From: a virus
Virus record (IMG/VR): IMGVR_UViG_3300047172_000283
Location: 1 to 21,924 of that record
Direction: 5' to 3' (one strand)
Length of the DNA stretch: 21,924 bases
The position numbers and the translations under genes are program-made. This document shows, in pieces, positions 8,109-14,650 of the stretch; positions within the stretch are counted from its first letter, which is position 1, and every line of letters starts with the position of its first letter. Under the pieces are notes generated by a model. It was not told where the DNA came from. It saw nothing but the letters and a program-made list of their open reading frames with translations, and ran no database searches.

Positions 8109-8537
8109 GTGGCACTGACAGCATTCTCGATCGGCCGGGACACCCAGCTTGTGGTGATGGGTCCCAACGGGCGGGTAGATATAAGCCATGTCACCGGTTT
8201 CGAAAGCCGGCAGATCACAAGCCCGGTTCGGGTCAGCCGGCTTGACGGAACACAGCTTGGTGCTGAATTGCCGAAGGGGTGGGAAGGTAGCTTCGAGGTG
8301 GAAAGGGGGACGTCCGCGCTCGACGACTTCATTTCCACTTTGGAGCAGAATTTCTATAATGGCGGCAGCACTCAGCCTGGCACGATGTATCAATACATCA
8401 CGGAGACCGACAGCTCCGTTTCGACATATCAGTTCGATGGCGTGGTCTTCAAGCTGACCAGCGCGGGTGCCTGGAAGGGCGATGCCAGCGTGAAGCAGAA
8501 ACTTGAGTTCTATGCGACCCGTAAACGGCGCATCTGA
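8109..8537 (+). CDS. Tail tube protein
   Basis: The tube protein stacks in hexameric rings inside the sheath and forms the DNA conduit. At 142 residues, predicted to be mainly beta, directly after the sheath gene and before the chaperone gene, it fits the small tube proteins of Mu/P2-like contractile tails. Visible features include a beta-rich N-terminal half (TAFSIGRDTQLVVMGPNGRV), a LPKGWEGSFEVERG turn near the middle, and a C-terminal strand KQKLEFYATRKRR. The start is GTG at 8109. The strong site TAGGAG (8095-8100) lies eight bases upstream, while the nearer ATG at 8104 opens a frame of only four codons. The TGA stop overlaps the next ATG by one base. Confidence 0.85.
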   Translation: MALTAFSIGRDTQLVVMGPNGRVDISHVTGFESRQITSPVRVSRLDGTQLGAELPKGWEGSFEVERGTSALDDFISTLEQNFYNGGSTQPGTMYQYITETDSSVSTYQFDGVVFKLTSAGAWKGDASVKQKLEFYATRKRRI

Positions 8538-8896
8538 TGACCCCGACACAAGTCATCGCCGGAGTGGCGTCCCAGACCTTCGCCGCGACTGACCGCAATG
8601 GCCGCCGGCTGGTGCTACGACGGCTGACGGCGCTGGACACACTCCGGCTGTTCAAGGCAGCCGGTCCCGTGCTGGCTCAGAACGAGCCGTGGTTGTCGAT
8701 GGCGGGCCTGGCATTTTCGGTTCTGGAAATCGATGGCGTCCCGGTACCGGCACCAGCCGCCGAACTACAAATCGAAAGCTTGATCGAGCGATTAGGCGAT
8801 GCCGGTTTGGCTGCCATCGCGCAGACACTGCAAGACGAATCGGACATTCCCGATGCAAAGTTAATCGTGGGAAACTCGCCCGGCACCCCGTCCTGA
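8537..8896 (+). CDS. Tail assembly chaperone, short (zero-frame) form
   Basis: This is the 119-residue product made when ribosomes do not shift frame. It has the character of lambda gpG/P2 gpE-type chaperones that coat the tape-measure protein and recruit tube subunits: a beta N-terminus (ASQTFAATDRNGRRLVLRRL), then helices TALDTLRLFKAAGPVLAQNE and an EIDGVPVPAPAAELQIE segment, followed by a helical C-terminus. The ATG overlaps the stop of the tube gene by one base (TGATG at 8535-8539). The stop is at 8894-8896, just 19 bases past a slippery heptamer. Such chaperones are not part of the finished virion. The short-form role is taken from the family; the sequence shows only the arrangement. Confidence 0.82.
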   Translation: MTPTQVIAGVASQTFAATDRNGRRLVLRRLTALDTLRLFKAAGPVLAQNEPWLSMAGLAFSVLEIDGVPVPAPAAELQIESLIERLGDAGLAAIAQTLQDESDIPDAKLIVGNSPGTPS

Positions 8897-9057
8897 TCGA
8901 CTGCCTGTACCTTATTCGGAACGGGGTGCCATTCGACGTTGCATTCTCACTACCGTCCACCGATCGGGCGGCGTTTGTGATCGCGCTGGGAACTCTTGAA
9001 GGTCATCGTTTCGATTGGCTGGCGTTCGACTGGGCGCAACCGGCGACGAAAGGTTAG
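8537..9057 (+). CDS. Tail assembly chaperone, long form made by programmed -1 frameshift
   Basis: This is a predicted fusion product of about 173 residues. Ribosomes read 113 codons to base 8875, slip back one base on GGGAAAC, and continue from CTC at 8875 to the TAG at 9055-9057, adding about 60 residues (LARHPVLIDCLYLIRNGVPF and onward to WLAFDWAQPATKG). The extension has no plausible start codon of its own close to the junction and shows conserved-looking protein character, with no stop in the -1 frame across the join. By analogy with lambda gpGT and P2 gpE+E', the extension would recruit the tube protein while the common part binds the tape measure. The ratio of the two forms is normally important for tail assembly. 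Confidence 0.82.
8869..8930 (+). promoter_or_regulatory. Programmed -1 ribosomal frameshift signal (slippery site plus stem-loop)
   Basis: The slippery heptamer GGGAAAC lies at 8869-8875 and is read in the zero frame as G-GGA-AAC, the register needed for simultaneous slippage. After a 6-base spacer (8876-8881), GGCACCCCGT (8882-8891) is perfectly complementary to ACGGGGTGCC (8921-8930): a 10-bp, GC-rich stem. Inside it, 8893-8896 can add four pairs with 8916-8919 after one mismatch. The zero-frame stop (8894-8896) falls within the hairpin. All elements of a classical frameshift cassette are seen directly; the frameshift event itself is inferred. Confidence 0.85.
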
Positions 9058-9062
9058 AGCCC

Positions 9063-9914
9063 ATGCTCAAGGTCGATTCGAAGCGGATTTCATGGTTTCT
9101 CGCGCTGCGACGGCTTCTACCTTTTCCACATCCGTCGTTAGCTCCTCGGGCTTGGGCGCGGCCGGCCCCCGGGCCGACGGGTTTGGAATTGGAGACCGCG
9201 GAGGCATACGAGCGGGCGCTTCAGGCCGGGGCTGCCAGCACGACCCGATCAGTGCGACTCCCGGGTCTTACGCTTCCGGGACTCACGCAGGTAATGCCAC
9301 CGGCCGATCGCTGGCACATCAAGGTCCTGCCAGGCCGACCGAACATGGCAAGCTTCAAGGTGCCGCGGAGTGGCCTTGCGCGGAATGTTATTCCCGATTT
9401 GCCTCTGGCGAGGATGCCCGGCCAGGATTTCATGAACGACCTTGGGCATCGGATCCCCGCGGTTTCCTCGATCAGGGAACGCTACCAACCGATCGGTGGT
9501 TCAGGCGGGATGATCGGTGGTAGCGGCAGATTGTCGAATTTCGCACCGGTGGGGAACGGTCCTGCCACGCAACATGCCGGGGACATTGGTCACTATCCAG
9601 GTTCGTCGACTGTCTCCGCCGGAACTGATGGATTTGTTCCGAAACCGGACCGGGTTCCACCTTGGGAGGCGCTGTTGTCCGGTTCAGATATATTCAGCCA
9701 GGACCAGCGTCTAGCCGGGGGCCAAACAAGCGCGACTACGAGCACTCAGTCGCGATCGACTCGAACGGCTGTTGCGACATTGCATCTTGATGGCTCCGCA
9801 CTGGGCCGATGGACCGTGCAGCATCTGGAGCGCGTGTTGGGGAAGCCCGGCAGCGGCATGACAGGTGTCGATCCCCGAGCCTCGACACCGCGCGGCCGGG
9901 TTTCACCCTTTTAG
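9063..9914 (+). CDS. Unusually short protein in the tape-measure position
   Basis: This encodes 283 residues from the ATG at 9063, six bases after the chaperone stop; an in-frame ATG at 9015 would overlap the chaperone extension. It sits between the chaperone pair and the U-like baseplate gene, where tape-measure proteins are always encoded. The sequence is rich in Pro, Gly, Arg and Ser, without membrane segments or long coiled coils. Only its last 50 or so residues (TAVATLHLDGSALGRWTVQH, then a TGVDPR motif) resemble the C-terminal tail I associate with alphaproteobacterial phage tape measures. Tape measures usually exceed 500 residues because their length sets tail length. This could be a true mini tape measure, a gene shortened by internal deletion, or an unrelated tail protein. 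I see no alternative frame giving a longer product. Confidence 0.5.
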   Translation: MLKVDSKRISWFLALRRLLPFPHPSLAPRAWARPAPGPTGLELETAEAYERALQAGAASTTRSVRLPGLTLPGLTQVMPPADRWHIKVLPGRPNMASFKVPRSGLARNVIPDLPLARMPGQDFMNDLGHRIPAVSSIRERYQPIGGSGGMIGGSGRLSNFAPVGNGPATQHAGDIGHYPGSSTVSAGTDGFVPKPDRVPPWEALLSGSDIFSQDQRLAGGQTSATTSTQSRSTRTAVATLHLDGSALGRWTVQHLERVLGKPGSGMTGVDPRASTPRGRVSPF

Positions 9915-9944
9915 CCATACCTTATTTTACACAGGCGTTTTTAT

Positions 9945-9949
9945 GGAGG
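9945..9949 (+). promoter_or_regulatory. Strong Shine-Dalgarno deciding the TTG start at 9961
   Basis: GGAGG at 9945-9949 precedes a TTG codon at 9961 by 11 bases. In that frame a TGA at 9955-9957 rules out any earlier start, and no ATG occurs near the conserved N-terminus, so the U-like gene very likely starts at TTG. An ATG overlapping the site (9943-9945) opens only a four-codon frame. Confidence 0.6.
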
Positions 9950-9960
9950 CACCCTGAGCC

Positions 9961-10695
9961 TTGCGGGACTCGCCAATTCAGATAGGCCCCATCAGCCTTC
10001 AAGGCTTCGAAATACCGCCCTCGATCCGCTTCGGCGGTCGCCAGCGGCTAGCCGTCCACACGTTGGCGGGTGGCCGCCGGGTGGTTGAGCGCCTGGGGCC
10101 CGACGACGGCGAAGTCGCGTTTCGAGGCACTTTCTCAGGCCCGGATGCGGAAGCGCGGGTTCGGGCATTCGATACCCTGCGTACTTCAGGCGACGTCGTT
10201 TGGTTGACCTGGGAGACTTTCCGACGCCAAGTGGTCGTGAAAAGTTTCGTCGCGGATTACGAGAGTCCTTGGTGGATTCGATACGATGCGCGCTGCGTCG
10301 TTGTGCATCAATCCGGTGTTTCAAGCGCCCTGTTATCGACGATGTCTGCTTTGGTAACATCGGACCTCGGCAACGCCTTGTCCGCTGCGACGGAATCGGG
10401 ACTTTCCCTAATACCGCTACAAAGCGCGCTCGCCCTTCCGAATGCCCTCACGACGGGCACCTCGGATCAGGTCGAAGCCATGGCCGCGGTTGGCACTACG
10501 CTGGACTGCATCAACAGTCAGATCGCTGCGCAATCAGCACAACTTACAAGGCCAACGGCAGCCGACCTGGACCCGGGTGCATTCATCCAGACGGTGACGA
10601 CAATAACGAGTAGTGCGGGACTGCTGGCCTCGGCGGTCAACGCAGGGTCCTATGTTGGACGTATCGGAATGACTTTGACCCGGTCGGGAACCTGA
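9961..10695 (+). CDS. Baseplate/tail-tip protein, P2 GpU-like
   Basis: This encodes 244 residues. The first 120 or so (IRFGGRQRLAVHTLAGGRRV, then VERLGPDDGEVAFRGTFSG, a helix ARVRAFDTLRTSG, strands VVWLTWETFRRQVVVKSFVA) match the pattern of small tail proteins of the GpU type: gly-rich strands, one helix and a final strand pair. The C-terminal half is Ala/Ser/Thr-rich and probably helical. Gene order supports this: chaperone, tape-measure position, this gene, LysM-like X, hub D is the P2 order E-T-U-X-D. It would link tube and baseplate hub. The start is TTG, behind GGAGG. The homology to P2 U itself is inferred from position and pattern; a Mu N/DNA-circularisation-type assignment is less likely given its size. 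Confidence 0.6.
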   Translation: MRDSPIQIGPISLQGFEIPPSIRFGGRQRLAVHTLAGGRRVVERLGPDDGEVAFRGTFSGPDAEARVRAFDTLRTSGDVVWLTWETFRRQVVVKSFVADYESPWWIRYDARCVVVHQSGVSSALLSTMSALVTSDLGNALSAATESGLSLIPLQSALALPNALTTGTSDQVEAMAAVGTTLDCINSQIAAQSAQLTRPTAADLDPGAFIQTVTTITSSAGLLASAVNAGSYVGRIGMTLTRSGT

Positions 10696-10696
10696 G

Positions 10697-10882
10697 ATGC
10701 AGACCATCATCATTATCGGCGGAAATCTGTTCGAGATCGCCGCGACACGGCTAGGAAGTGCCCTGCAATGGATCAACATAGCACGAGCGAATAAACTCAC
10801 CGACCCGATGCTGACGGGGCAAAATGAGATCACGATTCCTCCGTTCTCCCAGACATTTTCCGACGGCATTGGACCGCAATAG
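10697..10882 (+). CDS. LysM-like tail protein X
   Basis: This encodes 61 residues with the signature of the phage tail protein X family: GGNLFEIAATRLGSALQWIN near the N-terminus, then IARANKLTDPML and an ITIPPF end. This is a LysM-type fold of two short helices packed on two strands. In P2-like tails the X protein is a small baseplate component next to the hub. It starts one base after the U-like stop and ends immediately before the hub gene's ATG, so the U-X-D trio is almost certainly translated together. The length is close to the usual 65-70 residues. Confidence 0.85.
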   Translation: MQTIIIIGGNLFEIAATRLGSALQWINIARANKLTDPMLTGQNEITIPPFSQTFSDGIGPQ

Positions 10883-11905
10883 ATGCAGGACGTGGCCGTC
10901 CGAGTTGCCATAAACGGAAGCCAAGTCGAAGGGTTGCTGCACGCTTCAATCGTCACGAGTAATTGCTTTTCCGCTGACTCCTTCGCGCTGACATTCGCAG
11001 TGGGGCTGTCTCCATTGGATGATATCGTTTTCTGGTCTTCTGTGTCATCAGCCTATGTCGAAATCGACGTCACGACCTTATATGAGCCAGCACCGTTCCG
11101 CCTGATCAGCGGGCTGATCGATGCACTACATGTCGATCCCATCCAGCGAACCGTTTCGATCGAGGGGCGCGATTTATCCTCTTCCATGATCGACGGTTAC
11201 CGTCAGCAGGATTTTGTAAACCAGACAGCCTCAGAGGTCGTATCGACCATAGCGCAAAACCATGGATTGACCCCGGTTGTCACGGCGACATCCGGCAGTG
11301 TCGGGCGCTACTATGGAGATGGTTATACGCGGCTTTCGCTTGGGCAATTTTCCAGGCTTCGGTCAGACTGGGACCTTGTGGTTCAGCTTGCCCGCGAAAA
11401 TGGTTTCGATGTGTTTGTACAGGGATCCAGTTTATATTTTCGACCATCAGCATCATCCGCTGGGATCCCTGTTTACATCGCCTTTCGGGATGTCAAGGCG
11501 ATGCGCTTCGAGCAAACGTTGACAATAGCGTCCAATAAGACCGCGCGCGTACAGTCGTGGGATTCCCAGAACATGGCGTCCTACGGCAGCAACAGCTCAG
11601 GTGATGGAACTGATACCGTAGCGCTGAATTCGGCACCAAGCGATCAGCCTTTTCTTTTTTCCGGCTCCAATCTCACATCGCAGCAGGTGACTGATTCAGC
11701 CGGGCGCTATGCGGCCGAGTTGGGCCGCCTCGGGACGGTTTTGCACATCGAGATGCCTTGGAACCTGACGATCTCACCGAGGACGGAGATTCTTATCAAC
11801 GAGACCGGATCGGTATTCGACGCGATCTATGAGGTCGATCATATCGAGCGTCATTACAGTACAACGACTGGATCCACGCAGATCCTGCGCGCTGTTTTTA
11901 TCTGA
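10883..11905 (+). CDS. Baseplate hub protein, P2 gpD/Mu gp44-like
   Basis: This encodes 340 residues, a normal length for hub proteins of the late-control-D family, which form the trimeric platform between tube and spike. The N-terminal part begins with beta strands (VAVRVAINGSQVEGLLHASI). The central section holds YRQQDFVNQTASEVVSTIAQ followed by NHGLTP and LRSDWDLVVQLARENGFDVF, the helix-strand pattern typical of the family. The C-terminus has a strand-rich end (VDHIERHYSTTTGSTQILRA). The ATG directly follows the stop of gene X and a spike gene follows after six bases, as in Mu and P2 relatives. The identity is supported by both sequence pattern and order. Confidence 0.85.
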   Translation: MQDVAVRVAINGSQVEGLLHASIVTSNCFSADSFALTFAVGLSPLDDIVFWSSVSSAYVEIDVTTLYEPAPFRLISGLIDALHVDPIQRTVSIEGRDLSSSMIDGYRQQDFVNQTASEVVSTIAQNHGLTPVVTATSGSVGRYYGDGYTRLSLGQFSRLRSDWDLVVQLARENGFDVFVQGSSLYFRPSASSAGIPVYIAFRDVKAMRFEQTLTIASNKTARVQSWDSQNMASYGSNSSGDGTDTVALNSAPSDQPFLFSGSNLTSQQVTDSAGRYAAELGRLGTVLHIEMPWNLTISPRTEILINETGSVFDAIYEVDHIERHYSTTTGSTQILRAVFI

Positions 11906-11911
11906 GGAAGA

Positions 11912-12427
11912 ATGACCGACAGACTTTCGAATGCGATAAAATCACATGCGTCGAGCTTGGATCAATCTTCTGGGCAGATAAAATTTGGAACCGTGACGTC
12001 GGTCAATTCTCAGAATGCGACAGCTCGCGTGATGATCCAGCCGGATGGCGTGTTGTCCGGCTGGCTTCCTGTCCTGTCACAGTGGGTTGGAGGTGGATGG
12101 GGCATGGTATGCCCGCTTAGTCCCGGCGACCAAGTCCTGCTGGTACCTCAGGAGGGGGATGTGGAACAGGGAATTATCATTGGACGAAGTTTTTCGAATA
12201 AGCAACCGCCGCCGATCGCACCGAGCGGTGAGTTTTGGCTTGTGCATCAGACCGGCAGCTTTTGGAAGCTCTGCAATGACGGAACGATCCGCGTGAGCGG
12301 CGATCTTCATGTTCAGGGCGATGTGTATGACCAGCATGGAGCGCTATCAGGTCTGCGAGCGCACTACAATTCGCATACACATTCTGCGCCAAACGGGTCA
12401 ACCGGCGCGCCCTCACCTTTGGACTAA
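11912..12427 (+). CDS. Baseplate spike protein, P2 gpV/Mu gp45-like
   Basis: This is the trimeric membrane-piercing spike (171 residues). The N-terminal OB-like domain includes GTVTSVNSQNATARVMIQPD and the conserved pattern VCPLSPGDQVLLVPQEGDVE followed by GIIIGRSFS (about residues 64-95). The middle narrows to a beta-helix-like strand series (WKLCNDGTIRVSGDLHVQGDV). The C-terminus has H155-T-H157 inside HYNSHTHSAPNGSTGAPS, an H-x-H arrangement that in P2 gpV and relatives binds an iron ion at the spike apex. GAGGAAG just upstream is a good ribosome binding site. It lies between hub and W-like genes, as expected. Confidence 0.87.
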   Translation: MTDRLSNAIKSHASSLDQSSGQIKFGTVTSVNSQNATARVMIQPDGVLSGWLPVLSQWVGGGWGMVCPLSPGDQVLLVPQEGDVEQGIIIGRSFSNKQPPPIAPSGEFWLVHQTGSFWKLCNDGTIRVSGDLHVQGDVYDQHGALSGLRAHYNSHTHSAPNGSTGAPSPLD

Positions 12428-12432
12428 GAAAT

Positions 12433-12804
12433 ATGTTCGATATCTTTCACGAATGGGGCAGCGACCTGGTCGTGGGTAGCGGAGGCGATCTGGCACTCTC
12501 GACGGGGTCCGACGCCGTCAATCAGCGCGTATGCCGGAGATTGCTGACCAATGCGGGCGATTATATCTGGAACCTCAACTATGGTGGCGGCTTGGCGCAA
12601 TTTGTTGGCACGCCCGCGAATTCGGCTGATATCGAAGCGGTTGTGAGAACACAACTGGCGCTCGAAATAGCCATCGCAGCGACACCCGCCCCGCAGATCA
12701 GTGCTCGTGTCGCCAGTGCGGCTAACGGATACATCGTCGCAACCATCACCTATGCGGATTCGTCGTCGCTGGCGCCGGTGCAGCTTAACGTTGCGACGGG
12801 TTGA
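12433..12804 (+). CDS. Baseplate wedge protein, gpW/T4 gp25-like
   Basis: This is a 123-residue wedge component that anchors the sheath to the baseplate. Diagnostic features are GGDLALSTGSDAVNQRVCRR (residues 17-36) followed by LLTNAGDYIWNLNYGGGL (37-54), matching the family pattern of a gly-asp-leu strand, a helix, an L-x-T-x-x-G turn and an aromatic-x-x-x-YG motif. The C-terminal part is beta-rich. It starts five bases after the spike stop and is followed six bases later by the J-like gene, the standard V-W-J order. The assignment is by pattern and order. Confidence 0.82.
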   Translation: MFDIFHEWGSDLVVGSGGDLALSTGSDAVNQRVCRRLLTNAGDYIWNLNYGGGLAQFVGTPANSADIEAVVRTQLALEIAIAATPAPQISARVASAANGYIVATITYADSSSLAPVQLNVATG

Positions 12805-12810
12805 TCTGAC

Positions 12811-13947
12811 ATGGATCTCAATCTGAAGACCTTCTCGCAACTCGTGGAGGACATGGGTGCCGCACTGCAAAGTGCAGCATCCAGTCTGGTCGACATATCG
12901 GTTGGATCGGTCGTACGGGCCATATTCGAGGCAAATGCCTCGGTTGTACTTTGGCTCCAATGGCTTGTTATTCAAGTCTTGCAGACGACGCGCGCATCAA
13001 CCTCCAACGGACCGGATCTGGATTCCTGGATGTTGGATTTTGGGCTGACCCGGTTACCGGCTGTACCAGCGACCGGGATCGTCACTTTTTCGCGATTTGT
13101 GAATACTTTATCGGCCACGATTCCGCTTGGGACCGTCGTCAAGACAACCGACGGGTCGTTGAGCTTTTCTGTCGCCGCGGATCAGACACTTTCTATTTGG
13201 CAGGGTAACGTTCCGGGTTACGTGCTGCCCAACGGAGCAGGTTCGGCCGATTTGCCCGTTATTTGCATGAGTGGCGGGTCAGCCGGGAATGTATTGAGCG
13301 GCACCACCACAGTGATCGCAGCGTCACTGCCAGGCGTCGATCAGGTCACCAATGCAAATCCGTTTGCCAATGGGGCCGATGCGGAAAGTGACCAGGCGTT
13401 TCGAAATCGGTTTCAAAGCTATTTGGCCAGTCGATCGCGCGCCACCCCGGCGGCAGTGCAGAATGCAATCGCCAATGTTCAACAAGGGCTGAATATCGCG
13501 ATCCAGGAGAACACCGGACCCGGGGGCGTTGTTCAGGTCGGCGCTTTTCAGGTCATCGTCGACGATGGAACTGGCTATCCCGCGTCCGCGCTTCTGTCCA
13601 CCGTGGCCACCGCGATCGAAGCGGTTCGGCCCATTGGGACGACCTTCACCGTTCTACCGCCGCAGGTTCTCACGGTGGGTGTCTCGATGGCAGCAGCACT
13701 CAACTCAAACGCAAACGCTGCCGCAGTCATTTCGAGCATTCAGAACTACGTCGCGATTTACCTCGACAGTCTGCCCATTGGCACCGGTGCGTCGGTCACG
13801 CGCGTTGCGCAGAATGCGTATCTTGCGGGTTCTGGAATCGTCAATATCACGGGCGTCCTGCTAAACGGTCTCTCCTCGGACATCGCCGCTTCACCGGGCA
13901 CAGTTATAAAGGCCGGTTCGGTCGCAGTGACGACCAATGAGGGGTGA
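12811..13947 (+). CDS. Baseplate assembly protein J-like (Mu gp47/T4 gp6 family)
   Basis: J-like proteins form the iris-like wedge ring that transmits the contraction signal. The 378-residue product has a normal length and the family hallmark NGADAESDQAFRNRFQSYLA (residues about 187-206) followed by a Ser/Arg-rich stretch and ATPAAVQNAI. An N-terminal helical part (TFSQLVEDMGAALQSAASSL) and a strand-rich section with PLGTVVKTTDG precede it. C-terminal repeats of beta-alpha-beta type include ALLSTVATAIEAVRPIGTTF. The 3' end overlaps the next gene by 11 bases, suggesting coupling. The identity is firm. Confidence 0.9.
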   Translation: MDLNLKTFSQLVEDMGAALQSAASSLVDISVGSVVRAIFEANASVVLWLQWLVIQVLQTTRASTSNGPDLDSWMLDFGLTRLPAVPATGIVTFSRFVNTLSATIPLGTVVKTTDGSLSFSVAADQTLSIWQGNVPGYVLPNGAGSADLPVICMSGGSAGNVLSGTTTVIAASLPGVDQVTNANPFANGADAESDQAFRNRFQSYLASRSRATPAAVQNAIANVQQGLNIAIQENTGPGGVVQVGAFQVIVDDGTGYPASALLSTVATAIEAVRPIGTTFTVLPPQVLTVGVSMAAALNSNANAAAVISSIQNYVAIYLDSLPIGTGASVTRVAQNAYLAGSGIVNITGVLLNGLSSDIAASPGTVIKAGSVAVTTNEG

Positions 13948-14620
13948 TCTTTCCGATTTCGTGTTCAGGCTATCGGCGGTGCTGCCCGGGCGCTGGTTCG
14001 CCGAACAAAGCCCAATCCTAAACTCACTGCTGACGAGCATCGCGACGCCCTGGGTTTGGCTGCATGGGTTTATTACTTATGTGATTCTTCAAACACGGCT
14101 GGCGACCGCAACGTGCACCTGGCTTGATCTGATCGCGATCGACTACTTTGGCAATGCGTTTGGCCGGAAGACAGCCGAATCGGATTTCTCCTACAGATCG
14201 CGTATTCAGGCGGCGCTTCTTAGGGAAGCAGCCACACGGTCAGCAGTGGAGATCGGATTGGCGAGTCTGACGGGCACGCCGCCGATTATTTTCGAGCCCG
14301 CGAATTGCATGGATACCGGGTCCTATGGAGTTGCATCTCAAAATTCCGTCATGTTAGGCACGGGGATGGCCTATAGCGAGGCAGGGGGATGGGGAAGTCT
14401 GCAACTACCGCTCCAATTCTTCGTGACTGTCGCCCGTCCGGTGACGCCAGGTGTCGGTCTGTTGGCGGGATACGGCACATCCAATGGTGCCTATGGCGCT
14501 GGGGCTATCAGTTATGTGGACCTGAACATGCTGCCTGGCGCCATGACCGACGCGGACATTCAAGGAACATTGAGCAGGCTTCTCCCCATCAATGCCGTTG
14601 CCTGGCTTCGAATTATTTAA
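13937..14620 (+). CDS. Tail protein I-like (Mu gp48/P2 gpI type)
   Basis: This encodes 227 residues, the wedge protein that couples the baseplate to fibers in P2/Mu-like tails. The N-terminal region is helical and hydrophobic (LNSLLTSIATPWVWLHGFIT) and is followed by TCTWLDLIAIDYFGN. The family-like segment DFSYRSRIQAALLREAATRS (about residues 82-101) then leads into EIGLASLTGT. The C-terminal half is Gly/Tyr-rich and beta-like, ending in a short helix (MTDADIQGTLSRLLPINAVA). It overlaps the J-like gene by 11 bases and precedes the fiber genes, the conserved J-I-fiber order. The hydrophobic N-terminal stretch might be mistaken for a membrane segment but is normal for this family. Confidence 0.75.
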   Translation: MRGDLSDFVFRLSAVLPGRWFAEQSPILNSLLTSIATPWVWLHGFITYVILQTRLATATCTWLDLIAIDYFGNAFGRKTAESDFSYRSRIQAALLREAATRSAVEIGLASLTGTPPIIFEPANCMDTGSYGVASQNSVMLGTGMAYSEAGGWGSLQLPLQFFVTVARPVTPGVGLLAGYGTSNGAYGAGAISYVDLNMLPGAMTDADIQGTLSRLLPINAVAWLRII

Positions 14621-14650
14621 TCTCATTCCAGAAAGTAATGAACAGTTCGT

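Noticed and set aside
8996-9523. Alternative + strand frame of 175 codons overlapping the tape-measure candidate
   Set aside because: The product is low-complexity Arg/Gly/Ser-rich and ends abruptly. The frame from 9063 runs longer, starts just after the chaperone stop and ends near the next gene with a tape-measure-like C-terminus.
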